This document shows positions 40,529 through 50,933 of a DNA stretch of 64,000 bases, one piece after another (position 1 is the stretch's first letter; every line of letters begins with the position of its first letter). The notes beneath the pieces are model-generated. The model ran no database searches and was not told the origin of the DNA. It worked only from the letters and a program-made list of their open reading frames with translations. Source of the DNA: Candida dubliniensis CD36 (taxonomy: Eukaryota; Ascomycota; Pichiomycetes; Serinales; Debaryomycetaceae). The position numbers and the translations under genes are program-made. The stretch is from contig NC_012860.1 in NCBI RefSeq assembly GCF_000026945.1, positions 1,488,001 through 1,552,000 of the forward strand, given 5' to 3'.

Positions 40529-43420
40529 TTAAGACTGATCCATGAAATCTTGAAATTCATGGTTTATCAAATTCGAATATCCTGAATGGACACTAGAACC
40601 AAGATCAGGTGATAGAGTGTTAAATATAAAGCCTTCATCCAATGGATCCCTTTCCGTTACATTAGTATCCTTTTCAGTAGAATGCATATTTAACCAACCA
40701 GCTTCATTTGTAATATCACTCCATAACTTTTGCTCGGCGTCTAGATAAGTGAGACCTTCAATACCAGTCAAATCTTGGTTGGCATAAACATCACCAGTAC
40801 CAACCCCAACTCCAACTCCAGCATTCGAAACACCGTCCATACCATCAGTTCCTTCGTTTCCTTGAACATTGGTAAATTGCAAAAAGTCCAAATCGCTTGG
40901 TCTAATAGGTGGTGGGTTTAAAAATGGCCCCACATTATTGTCGGTGGTACTTTCAGTTGCAGATGCGGACATTGTTTTGCTGCTGCTGCCGCTGCTGTTG
41001 TTGTCATCATCGTGTTTTTCTAATAATTCTGCCATGACTCCATTGAAGTCCAAAACATTAATTAATTTCAACAACTGTGCACGTCTAAGAGCAGCAGGAT
41101 AATTGCCCAATCTTTTCATTTTCGTGAATAAAATTAATGCATGGTCCAAATGATCTCTTGTGGCTTCATGAACACCAAAAGATGCGTTGAACAAGATTAA
41201 CGTTGAAGCAGAAGTAAATAAATACTCTCTATCCATCCATCCAAACAATGCCACCATATTGTCCTGAAGAAGCGACCATATACTTTTGATGGTGTTTATC
41301 GATGCTTGGAATGATGCATTTAATAATGTTAGAACATTCTTTGAATATTTTGTCAAATCGATATATTTATTTTGGGTATTTTGTATTTGCAATTCTTTCA
41401 ATTTCTTAGTTGCAAAATGAAATAATAAGGGACGCACTGCTAAATTAATCCCTTGGAAATATTCTGTCATTAAGTTTGTTACTAATCGTGATACTTTGGG
41501 ACTGTCAACCGAATAGTCAACATCAAGATATTTAGGTAAAGATGTTTTCCATGCCATTAATCTTTGAACCAAATCAGTGACCACCGGCAAAATATTGAAA
41601 GACGGTTGTTTGGTATACAACGATGACAAAATAACGGCATTGATTTGGGTAATGGTAACACAATTGTTAATATAATCTGCTGGTGGGAAAATATAATACC
41701 CTCTAACGTCGAGTTCATCTCTGGGGAAATCTGTCAAATCAATTTTAAAATCAATTGGTAGTTCGGTTGATACTGAGTCATCAGCAAAACTCAAGGGTAA
41801 CCCGGCTTTTGATGAAAGCATTCTTTCATACATGTACACCGTCCACCATATCCTTCTTCTATGCTCCAATTCAAACCGGTTCAAGTTTTCTTTATCTGCA
41901 TCGACATGCCAACCCAAAATTAGTGCTGCTCTCAAAGCTAACCCAAAATAAAAGTAAGACGCTATTGTACAATCAGCCACTTGCAAATAAAATGCATACA
42001 AAAGCATGACTTCTATACCACCATCTTTAGTGATATTATCGATCGCTCCCGAAGCAAAAAGACCAGTAAATAACTCTGAAGCTTGATAGAAAAATGCCGA
42101 GCCAGGCAATGCATGCTTCTCCCGCTTTTCTTTACTACGCTTCATATTCTCCAATTTTTGTCTCCGGGCATGTGTGCTGGATTCTGTCCCCAAGTACATT
42201 TCCCCAATGGCAAATATAAGCAATATTTTGCAAAACCAAATGGTTTCTAAAATTGTCTCATCGTCAGTATCCTTTTTGATAGTGTTTTCATCCTGGTCAG
42301 GGCTTTTCGTTGGATGGGTGTTGCGTCGTAATATTCGTTTGTTTTCAGCGGCCTTACCGGAATACAAATTCATTAGAAATCGTTTGATCAACCCTTCATT
42401 AAAGAAATAAAAGCATCCGTCATTGTAATTGATAAATGTATCGACCAATAACATGGCATAAGAATACGACGGTAGTTCAAAATTAATCGATAATCCCGGT
42501 CTTGTTTTGGTTTTGGATAAAGTAATTTTATAGGCATTTCCCTCTTTCTCTAAGATCTTGGATTCTCGTTTGCTCTGGTAGTGTTCCTGTTTTGGTGATA
42601 AACTGTTTGGTAATTGATGTTGCTGTTGTGTTGGTAGCGGGGGAAGTGTCTGATCGCTGCTATTGGGAGATGGGGCTGGGGTAGTAGACGAACTTGTGTT
42701 CAGTAGAAGTGAGCTTGAAACAAACGATGGGACCATATTCTGAATTTCCAATCCAAACAACGTCATAGATGATGACCCAACATATACTTTTTCACCTGTA
42801 CGTGATTGAATCAATCTTCCATATTTATCTAATGACGGATGAATCACTTCCCCATTTGCTGGTGGTGGTTGTACGAAGGATGAGGGTATTGTTTGAGATG
42901 TTTGCGATTGTAGTGTTCCCATTATATTTGGACCCATGGATAATGGAGGAACCCGGTTGATAGAGGATGCATTTGCAAATTGAGGTTTTCCCTGTGGTGA
43001 GTCAATTTGCTTCAATTCTTGTTCTTTTAAATTATTTCTTAATCCAGCATTATCTTTTTTCAATCTTGCTATTTCATCATGTAGTTTGGAAAGATACTTC
43101 ATCGATACAACAATTTTTTTGTCGGCTTCAACATATTCACATTTCGATTTTGCCAATTGACATTTCCTACAAGGATCACCTCCAGGACATCGAATATGAC
43201 GTGTTCGGCATCTTATACAAGCCAAAGACGCCCTTTTCTGACGAGGGTTTAAGGATGTGTTGGTGTCTACTGATTTGGGGGTTTCTAATTTGCTTCTTGT
43301 GGATGTCATGGGCGATGACGCTGATGATGAAGCTGGTGGTTGTAAGTCAAGTGGTATGGTATCTAAATTGATTAATGCATCAGCAATATTTTTTTCCTCC
43401 GACAAGTCTTGTGGATCCAT
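40529..43420 (-). CDS. PUT3: Zn2Cys6 transcription factor Put3 (proline utilisation)
   Basis: A 963 aa zinc-cluster regulator. The binuclear cluster is perfect: C68-x2-C71-x6-C78-x5-C84-x2-C87-x6-C94. It sits in the context CIRCRTRHIRCPGGDPC, followed by EADKKIVVSMKYLSKLHDEI, which is the linker/coiled coil specific to Put3-type factors. Put3 binds CGG-N10-CCG elements and activates proline catabolism genes (PUT1, PUT2) when proline is the nitrogen source. A fungal-specific transcription factor domain (about residues 320-560, DADKENLNRFELEHRRRIWWTVYMYERML) and an acidic, Gly/Val-rich C-terminal activation region follow. The ATG at 43420 is the first in frame. The neighbouring order Put3-Rbt4 fits the Candida locus. 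Confidence 0.92.
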   Translation of the reverse strand: MDPQDLSEEKNIADALINLDTIPLDLQPPASSSASSPMTSTRSKLETPKSVDTNTSLNPRQKRASLACIRCRTRHIRCPGGDPCRKCQLAKSKCEYVEADKKIVVSMKYLSKLHDEIARLKKDNAGLRNNLKEQELKQIDSPQGKPQFANASSINRVPPLSMGPNIMGTLQSQTSQTIPSSFVQPPPANGEVIHPSLDKYGRLIQSRTGEKVYVGSSSMTLFGLEIQNMVPSFVSSSLLLNTSSSTTPAPSPNSSDQTLPPLPTQQQHQLPNSLSPKQEHYQSKRESKILEKEGNAYKITLSKTKTRPGLSINFELPSYSYAMLLVDTFINYNDGCFYFFNEGLIKRFLMNLYSGKAAENKRILRRNTHPTKSPDQDENTIKKDTDDETILETIWFCKILLIFAIGEMYLGTESSTHARRQKLENMKRSKEKREKHALPGSAFFYQASELFTGLFASGAIDNITKDGGIEVMLLYAFYLQVADCTIASYFYFGLALRAALILGWHVDADKENLNRFELEHRRRIWWTVYMYERMLSSKAGLPLSFADDSVSTELPIDFKIDLTDFPRDELDVRGYYIFPPADYINNCVTITQINAVILSSLYTKQPSFNILPVVTDLVQRLMAWKTSLPKYLDVDYSVDSPKVSRLVTNLMTEYFQGINLAVRPLLFHFATKKLKELQIQNTQNKYIDLTKYSKNVLTLLNASFQASINTIKSIWSLLQDNMVALFGWMDREYLFTSASTLILFNASFGVHEATRDHLDHALILFTKMKRLGNYPAALRRAQLLKLINVLDFNGVMAELLEKHDDDNNSSGSSSKTMSASATESTTDNNVGPFLNPPPIRPSDLDFLQFTNVQGNEGTDGMDGVSNAGVGVGVGTGDVYANQDLTGIEGLTYLDAEQKLWSDITNEAGWLNMHSTEKDTNVTERDPLDEGFIFNTLSPDLGSSVHSGYSNLINHEFQDFMDQS

Positions 43421-44218
43421 TGTACTAGAATCAGACTATAAATAAGTGGATGGATTAATGAATGATTTATGTGAATATTGGTTGAAAATGTATAATTGTT
43501 TCTGATACTTTGTTTTGAATGTTTTCTTTGGTTGGGTATGGAAATATGACTGATAGTTTTTTTTTTTTGGAAAGATGTATCCAAAGTGTGGAAGATTTTT
43601 TTCGCACAACGTTTTTTTAGTTCTACATTTTTAATTTGAATCTTGGTTGTAGAAATGTGGAGGGCAGCGTAGTCAGAAAGTTGGATTATTTATAATTTGA
43701 AATCTGAATAAAGGTTGACTTCATTAAGGGACCTATTGTTGTCTAGAGTAAAAGCTTCGAATCAAAAGTTCAGACAAAACACAAGTCTAAGAAACAAATA
43801 CAAATCGTTATTGCCTAGATATATTTTATATTGCCGTGTTATATATATAAGCAACTATAATAGAGATAGAGATAGAGATAAAAAATGTATAGAAACATAT
43901 GGGTATAAACAAATGAAAAATGTAAAAAAAAACCAATAACAAATACAATGATAAAAAGTAATAACAAAATTGTAATGTTTAATAATCCAATGACCTCCAG
44001 AACCACACAATAAGTGAAAAAAAAACCCAAAAATAAAAAAGACAATAATAATAACAATAAAAGAACTCAGATGAAGTTTGAATACCCACTTATCATAAGG
44101 GGTCTATGTGTTAGTTTTCAAACAATCCCAAAAAAAAGTGAAACAGAAAAAGTTTATAAAAAAGAAATGTAAGGGGGGGAAGGTAGGACATGGACAAGGA
44201 TAAGAATTAGTAAATCAT
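43421..44218. other. Intergenic region RBT4 3' end to PUT3 promoter
   Basis: About 800 bases. A GATAGA repeat at 43859-43880 and A-rich sequence; holds the PUT3 promoter and the RBT4 3' UTR. No gene. Confidence 0.65.
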
Positions 44219-45226
44219 TTATTGTGGTTTCAAGACATTTTCAGCCATATAAGATTTACCGGTCTTTGGATCAGTACCCATAACGTTACCAGCTGGATCA
44301 TAAGAACAAATAACATATAATCCCCAGTTTTGAGCACGACAATCCTTGTAAGCACAACCAACTTTGGTGGTTGCTTTCCAAACAACTTGAGTAAAGTGAT
44401 TGTAGTGAGTAGAAGAACCGTAATCATAGCTTAATCCGTCCTTGCCGGCTTCATTGTACCAAGCATCAAGAGCAGCAGGGCCATCAGCAAAACCAACAGC
44501 CAAGTTTTCACCAAATTTACCACCAGAGTGTTGCAAGTTACCGGAACAACTATATTGATTAGCGTAGTCTTGAGCGTATTTATAAGCATCAGAGTCCCAT
44601 GTCAAATCTGGAGCACCGTGTCTAGCACGCTTTTTGTTGTGAGCATCCAAGATTTGTTTAGAAAACTCAGTATCTTGAACACCGCTAAAGTCATTATCAC
44701 CAGAAGAAGCAGTAGCACTAGCTGTAGCAGCAGCGGTTTCGGAAGTTTCTTCGGTAGGTTCTGGGACTTTAGCTTTAGGAGCATCAGAAGAAGTGGTTAC
44801 AGTAGATGGGCTAGCTTCAGCAGGAGCTTCAGTAGAAGCGGAGTTGTCACCTCCAATAGTGATGGTCTTAACTTGTGCGTCTCCAGCTGGAGTTTCTTCA
44901 CCGGAGCTGGAATAAACACTGGAATAGACAACGTCTTGACCCATAATGGTAGTGGTAAAGACATGGGTGATGTCAAAACCATTATTGCCATCGGCATTGG
45001 CAGTGGTTTCAGCTTGTTCAGGTTCGGATGTAGCTGGTTCTTGTTGGCCTTGGCCTTGACCTTGGCCTTGATCACCACCAGTGACGGTTGCACCAACAGT
45101 AACAGTTGTGCCGACAGTAGCAGTTTCAGCAACAGTAACACCACGAGTTTTGGTGACATAAGCAACCTCAGCAGTAGTTAAGCCAGCAAAAAAGGCAGCA
45201 GTAGTGGCAACTTGGGAAAACTTCAT
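44219..45226 (-). CDS. RBT4: Secreted PR-1/CAP-domain protein Rbt4
   Basis: A 335 aa secreted protein of the CAP superfamily (cysteine-rich secretory proteins, antigen 5, pathogenesis-related 1). N-terminal signal peptide MKFSQVATTAAFFAGLTTA; then a ~170-residue Thr/Ser/Ala/Glu-rich, probably O-glycosylated linker including GQGQGQGQQ. The C-terminal CAP domain starts at FSKQILDAHNKKRARHG and has the putative catalytic/metal-site residues in QHSGGKFGENLAVG (His, Glu) and YNHFTQVVWKATTKVGC, and paired cysteines (CSGN, GCAYKDC, VICSY). CAP proteins bind sterols/lipids; in C. albicans RBT4 is Tup1-repressed, hypha-induced and contributes to virulence (established knowledge). A paralogue lies 3 kb upstream. 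Confidence 0.96.
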   Translation of the reverse strand: MKFSQVATTAAFFAGLTTAEVAYVTKTRGVTVAETATVGTTVTVGATVTGGDQGQGQGQGQQEPATSEPEQAETTANADGNNGFDITHVFTTTIMGQDVVYSSVYSSSGEETPAGDAQVKTITIGGDNSASTEAPAEASPSTVTTSSDAPKAKVPEPTEETSETAAATASATASSGDNDFSGVQDTEFSKQILDAHNKKRARHGAPDLTWDSDAYKYAQDYANQYSCSGNLQHSGGKFGENLAVGFADGPAALDAWYNEAGKDGLSYDYGSSTHYNHFTQVVWKATTKVGCAYKDCRAQNWGLYVICSYDPAGNVMGTDPKTGKSYMAENVLKPQ

Positions 45227-45527
45227 TTCTTGAATAATCTAATAATGGAGAGCTTGAAAGTTTGAAAGTTTAAAAGTTTAACAATAAAAAGTTGAATAAA
45301 GATAGTTTAAAGGAGTGACTAAAGTTGAGTAAAATGTTTTTAAGGAGTGACAAAAAAGTTGGATATAAAACTCTGTTGTTAAAGTATTTTGATGGAGAAT
45401 AAAATAACGATTTTGGATGGAGAGTTGATGGAAATTGTAATACCTATTTATATAATCTTTGGTGATGTTCTTTTTTTTTTTTCTATGAGAAAAACAATAT
45501 AGAAAGGAAAACACTAACACAACTAAA

Positions 45528-45533
45528 AGGGGG
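45528..45533 (-). promoter_or_regulatory. Possible Nrg1 response element (proximal, RBT4)
   Basis: CCCCCT on the minus strand about 300 bases upstream of the RBT4 start; it fits the (A/C)(A/C/G)CCCT consensus of the Nrg1 repressor, which with Tup1 represses filament-specific genes including RBT4. The motif is short, so chance occurrence is possible. Confidence 0.35.
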
Positions 45534-45635
45534 AGAAGAATTGTTTGGCTGGTTTCGAAATATAACGAGAGGGAAAAATAGGAAAAGGTACACCTTGTTT
45601 TATTATTGTTATGTTATTAATTTACGTGTCACAAA

Positions 45636-45641
45636 AGGGGG
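45636..45641 (-). promoter_or_regulatory. Possible Nrg1 response element (distal, RBT4)
   Basis: Second CCCCCT on the minus strand, about 410 bases upstream of the RBT4 start and 108 bases from the first. Same reasoning and same caution. Confidence 0.35.
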
Positions 45642-46744
45642 AAACAATTAAAATTATTTGGGTTAGTTAGTTCTTCCTCTTTTTGTGCAACGTTTTGCCT
45701 ACAAATGGAATGCGTGTATTGTATAAGGCGGTGGAACCCAAAAAAAAAAATATTGAAAATTTAGGACAAGGCGAAGCGAGGTGATACCACTGGTGGTGGC
45801 GGTGGTAGCAGAAGAAAAGAATTTTCACGCGTCTAACGAGGAAACAACAAAAAGCACAAAAGAAGGTGAAACATGTATCAAAGGTTAAGTCAAAGCAACC
45901 AACAAATTGAAGAAAATAATATTTTTTTTTTTAAGGGGAACTAGGGAATGGAGTCGAACGGTCTTTCAAAGCCAACAACAACCAGTCGTAGTTCTAGCTT
46001 CGACACAGTAGTAACTCAGAGAAAATTGGTTAGACAATCAAAATTATGAACAATGTATAGAGAGAGATAAGAAACTAGGGTACTAACTTTAACCTGTGCA
46101 ACTTGCAAGAATAGAAATTGTTTGCCAGCAGCTTTTATTGTTGTTACTGGTCCATCAGGTGAATATCGGTTTTATAGCAAGATCAGGCTTAATTCGCTCT
46201 TTAGTTCAAAAACATTGTTCAACAGAAGAAAAAAAAAAAATTGATCCTAAAAAGTATGACGTCAAATGCGAATAAAAAATTAAATTTTCTATTTGTAGTA
46301 GTAATCATCCTCTATTGGGATATCTATTTTTTCTTGACACATCCTGATATTCCAAAAAAAGTCTAGAACTGATTCACTAACAACAGTATACCATCCCGAT
46401 TAAGAATTTCAAAAAAAAAAAAGAAACAACTGAAAATCTATAAACCATCGAACAATTAGTAACAACAATAATATGCATTCATCCGCCATTTACATGTACA
46501 ATCGTATTTACATTTAATCCAAATCTAAACCTTTCTTATTTTACTTTTTCTTTACGTTCCGTTGAGCAGTGATTGCGTATTGGCTTAGTATATTATTTTC
46601 TCCTACATCGGAATCCAAAAACCTTTTCGTTCCCTTTTTTTTTCTTACTCCTCCACATGATATTATTTTTTAAATCGTTTATTGTTGGCTTTGGTTTGTA
46701 TACCTTATTTTTTTCCCCCTTTCTAAACAAAGCAGTGGGGAGAA

Positions 46745-46770
46745 TGTGTGTGTGTGTGTGTGTGTGTGTG
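46745..46770. repeat. (TG)13 microsatellite
   Basis: Thirteen TG dinucleotides in the RBT4 upstream region; likely length-variable. Confidence 0.9.
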
Positions 46771-48323
46771 GGAAAAAAAGTGCACCGCCGGATGTTTCAA
46801 AATTTGGCGGAACAAAACCTCTCGTCAATCCATTTAATTTGACGAGTGATGAAATAATGAGCAAAACAATAACAAACTTAATCTATACGGGGATCTCTTG
46901 TTCTTTCCTTTATTCTTTCTTATTGTTATTACTTTGTGTCTTTGGTTGCTTTGTCATTTGTAGTGGATAATTAGTACCGACTTAATCATATATTGGAAAA
47001 GTCAGTCCCCTTCAAAATGATTGGTAATTCGAAAATATATTGCACTGATATGTGTGTGTGTTGTTTTTTGTTTTGCCAAGTTGCATTTCCTGTAATGCCA
47101 GGAACACCGTTCATGTTACTGAAACGTTTCTTTTTTAGTATTCTTATAAACTCTGGTAGTAGCCTGCTGCTGCTGCTGCTGTAATAATATGTACTCCTTT
47201 CAATGTTTTCATCTTGATCGTGTTAGTTTCCGGTTAAACCTACAGAGTGTAAACAAATCGGAAACATGTATTGAAAATCCTCGTTCCTGAAAATCTGCAC
47301 CCGGTGATCTTTGGTGACAACAGGAGACTTGATTTGGAGCATGGATCTAGACTTCCTGATTCACAACAATTTACAGACAAACAACCCTATTTCAAGTTCA
47401 CAGCATAAACCTAAGATCTAGATCTACTTTTGCGATGGTCTTTGATAAAACAATAGCATCAATAGTAGAATTAGTTATAGTCCAAACATCCGGCATCTGT
47501 GTGATTTGTTTCGTTTCTTCACTCCTTGCATCCGAAAGAATTGGTACTTATTATCGAAATCAAAGTTGTCAAAGGAGTGGGCGGCAGTAGCTTTAAGAAA
47601 CTGTTACTTTTGAGGTGACTAGGGACCATGAAAATGATCAATCAAAATGCGCGAAAATTTATGGAACATTCTCTGATGAAAATTGCCCATGCATATACGT
47701 AAATTCATATATGTTTAACCCTTTGACTCCTGTTGCTGTTGGTTTAGCGGAATAAACAAAACATCGCCGTATATATCAATTCTAGATATTCCTCAAAAGT
47801 TAAAACAAGTTGTAATTATAAATCACAACTAAACCTAAAGCTACATAAGTTGATATACTTTGAGTTCGTTTCTTTTCCCGTTTTTTCTTAGAGAGGATAA
47901 ATAAGCTCATGTTTTGATCCATCAAGAAGATTCAAATGTCGAACTCCGCCTTAGTTTTTTATTTGTTTCCAATTTGATTTATTTTATTCAAGACGTGACA
48001 TCTTGTGTCCTTTAAGTGTAGAAGTTTATTTATTTCACACAATTAACGTGTATATCTTTCTATATATCAGAAAATCGATCGGTTCAGTCTAGACTTTATG
48101 TAAAACAAATTAAAAGAAACATTCAAACTGAAACAGCCACTTCCACCATGCGTAAGGAACAACAAGGCAAACAATAACATTAATAATATAGAATTGAAAA
48201 GTTACAAAAAAAAAAAAGAGAGAAGTGAAAAGAAACAAATCACAATACAATACAACACAACAACAACAAGCACCGGAAGTTTCATCTCTCTAATATCCAC
48301 GTCCCCGCTCCTGTCAAATCTGA

Positions 48324-49283
48324 TCACGATTTAATCAATGGTAAAACATTGGCAAGCTCTTGTCCAATGATATTACCTGGTTTTTGATAACTGCAAATGA
48401 CGTATAACCCCCAACCTTTTGCTTGACAATCTTTGTAAGCACATCCTAATTGAGTAGTTGACTTCCAAACCACTTGTGTAAAATGATTTAACCCTCCAGT
48501 AAATCCTTCAGAATACCAAGCATTGACAGCATTGGCAGCTGATGAGTATCCCAAGGCTAAATTCTCTCCGTATGGTGCATTGGTGTGACGAAGGTTTCCT
48601 GAACAATCATAATTATTAGCTACTTTGTTGGCATAATTGTATAAATCGTTACTCCAAGTTAATGGATTCACTCCATGTCTGGCTCGTTTTGCATTATGAG
48701 CCTCAAGAATTTGGTTGCTAAACAATGATAATTGATTATTATTATCACCAGTTCCAGAATTGTTTTCTTGCGGTTGTGGCAGGGGTTTAGATGCCAGTGA
48801 TGTTATTGCTGCCTTGACTACGCGAACAATACCTGGTGATGATGATGAAGTAGTCGGGGTTGGATTTGGCTTGACCACAAATACTGAAGTGTGAACAATA
48901 ACCGCAGGACTTGCACTTGCTGTCGTTTCAGGTTTAGTTGACAGTGGCGCGTTATTGATAACGTTGATGGACGTGGTGCTGGATATTATTTGCACTGGTG
49001 ATGGTGATTGAAACGTTGGGTGAGAATCCGACAGTGGTTGTGATTCTGGACTCGTTGGTTTGGAACTGGGAATCACCACAGTTGTTGTTGTTTTCGTGGA
49101 GTCATTAGTAATAGAATCAGTTTTGAGTCGTTCAGTGGTATAAGTACTCCCTCCACTTACTATTGTGACAATTTCTACCGTGACATATTTTGTTTCATAT
49201 TCGTACACAAGTTTTGCGTTGACTACAGTTGCTGCAAACGAAAACACAGCAATAATAGCCGGAATGGATTGAAAGAATTTCAT
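48324..49283 (-). CDS. Secreted PR-1/CAP-domain protein (Rbt4 paralogue)
   Basis: A 319 aa secreted CAP-superfamily protein closely related to Rbt4. It has a signal peptide (MKFFQSIPAIIAVFSFAATVVNA), a segment KYVTVEIVTIVSGGST resembling the start of Rbt4, and a Ser/Thr/Pro-rich linker of about 150 residues. The CAP domain is FSNQILEAHNAKRARHGVNPLTW, RHTNAPYGENLALG, LNHFTQVVWKSTTQLGCAYKDC, WGLYVICSY. The His, Glu and HFTQVVW residues of the CAP cavity are intact. Compared with Rbt4 it lacks the insertion between WYNE and NHFTQ and has a longer Ser/Thr linker. It is one of a handful of PR-1 genes in Candida (PRY-type); I do not assign a number. Same strand and order as RBT4, suggesting an old tandem duplication. 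Confidence 0.93.
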   Translation of the reverse strand: MKFFQSIPAIIAVFSFAATVVNAKLVYEYETKYVTVEIVTIVSGGSTYTTERLKTDSITNDSTKTTTTVVIPSSKPTSPESQPLSDSHPTFQSPSPVQIISSTTSINVINNAPLSTKPETTASASPAVIVHTSVFVVKPNPTPTTSSSSPGIVRVVKAAITSLASKPLPQPQENNSGTGDNNNQLSLFSNQILEAHNAKRARHGVNPLTWSNDLYNYANKVANNYDCSGNLRHTNAPYGENLALGYSSAANAVNAWYSEGFTGGLNHFTQVVWKSTTQLGCAYKDCQAKGWGLYVICSYQKPGNIIGQELANVLPLIKS

Positions 49284-50933
49284 GGCAGTTCTTTTCCTTT
49301 TTTTTTTTTTTTTCTCTTTTATTCACTTAATAGTTATGTCAATTCAACAATTGTGTTATTAAAAGAAAAACTTGTAAGAACAAATAAATAGTAATAAACG
49401 AATGACTGAAGGAAATTTATCCAAAGTCTTCCAAAAAAAAAAACAACTGATTAACAAAATTTCAATTTACAAAAATATTGATAGCATTATATATAGGGAA
49501 CAAGAAATGATGATATTAATATAGGTAAGAATATTATACTACACATTTTCTTTGGGGGGAACCAATAGTGGCATCATAATTATTTGAACAATCATATAAA
49601 CAACACCTATTATCAATAACAATAACAAGAAAGAAAAAAAAAAATAGAATTAGCTGATAAAGCTTTTGTTGTTCTTTTCTTGTCCAACCTTTGTGTTAAT
49701 CGAGTTCACTTTAGAGTTATAGTGTAAAATGGAAGTTATTAATCCTCTTAATTACAATAAAATATAATAAACACGTTTGTTTGATGGGTATAACCCAATT
49801 AAAATAAACTCGAAAAAAAAAAACAAAAACAAAAGGTAACTGGGAGTTAAGAATATGTATTTGCAGACATTGAAACAGTATGTTTCTTTTTATCCTTCAA
49901 TCTCAACATGGGTTAAACTTGTGGTTGTCCCCGTCATTCAATACATTGGAGATGATGATTCTTGTTGTATCATCCATTTTTTTTCGCAATTTTAAAACCA
50001 GAAAATTCTTTCAACGAAATAAACTATTTTGTGTTACCATAATTGATTGTCTTTTCGTGTAACAACAATAATAATAGTGATGGTAGTAATTTACTAAAAG
50101 TTAATTGACGCGTTTTGTGTGTGTTGTATTACACGCATACATATAGTATACCAACTAAGTATTTAATTAGCATGAATATGTATGCACATTATATATATGT
50201 ATCATTTACTGTCAAATCAAACAACCACAAATATCCAGAAATAGAAATAGGCAAAGAATGCAGATTTTTACGATCAATGTTAGACGAACATATTAATTGT
50301 AAAAACTATCACTCGTGTTTAAACAAAGGGGGGAGGAAAAAGTCTATTGGAATTATCCCAAATTGGTAATAATTGAATAAAAGAAAGAAAATATATGGCA
50401 AGATTGTTTCAATGATCAAAAGACTGAATGTTATACTATTTTATTCTTCTTTCTCTTCTACGAAAATTGTTTACCAATAGTTTCGCAACAAAATTCTAGT
50501 TTGTATGTGTGTAATTTAGATAGCAAAATGACACCAATAACAAGAACAGTTATGAAGTGTCAAATAACGTCTATAACAAATGAAGATAATAAACATGCTA
50601 AACTTGATCCCCTTTCTGGATGCTCCCTTTCACTTTCTACTTTGTGAGCTTTCTTCGTCTTTTTTTTCACCATTGTTAATAATCGTATCATCACCGAATT
50701 CACTCAAACAAACAATCGTGTAATTTTCCCTCTTTAGCGAACTTCTCTGTTTTATTTCCTTGTTGGTGTTCTGTCTTTGTGCTTTTCCTCTTTTTTTAAA
50801 CCTTAAATGAAAACGGTGATATGAAAGAGAGTAGTAGTAATAGTCGTCTTGCTACAAAATTGTTAATCACTATAATCGTTATAGCCATTATCCTGCTATG
50901 GTCCTCCTCTTTATGCATTACTCCCCCCAATTT
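49284..50933. other. Intergenic region upstream of second CAP gene
   Basis: About 1.65 kb between the CAP gene start and the HCS1 3' end. AT-rich with poly-A/T runs; ORFs here are short and lack protein-like composition. Confidence 0.6.

Larger units (their letters stand above)
45227..48323. other. 3.1 kb gene-free region upstream of RBT4
   Basis: By far the longest gene-free stretch here. It lies between the 3' end of the second CAP gene and RBT4, both on the minus strand, so it is mostly RBT4 upstream DNA. It contains two C5T Nrg1-type sites (listed), a GT microsatellite at 46745-46770, a CTGCTG run at about 47165-47181 and several poly-A/T tracts. No ORF with protein-like features is seen; length suits a strongly regulated hyphal promoter or an unannotated ncRNA. 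Confidence 0.6.

Noticed and set aside
45945..45975. tRNA-like T arm (GGAGTCGAACGG) upstream of RBT4
   Set aside because: The stem does not pair and no acceptor or anticodon arm surrounds it.
46573..46970. Overlapping short ORFs across the TG repeat, rich in Cys-Val on one strand and His-Thr on the other
   Set aside because: They are translations of the microsatellite and T-rich flanks, not genes.
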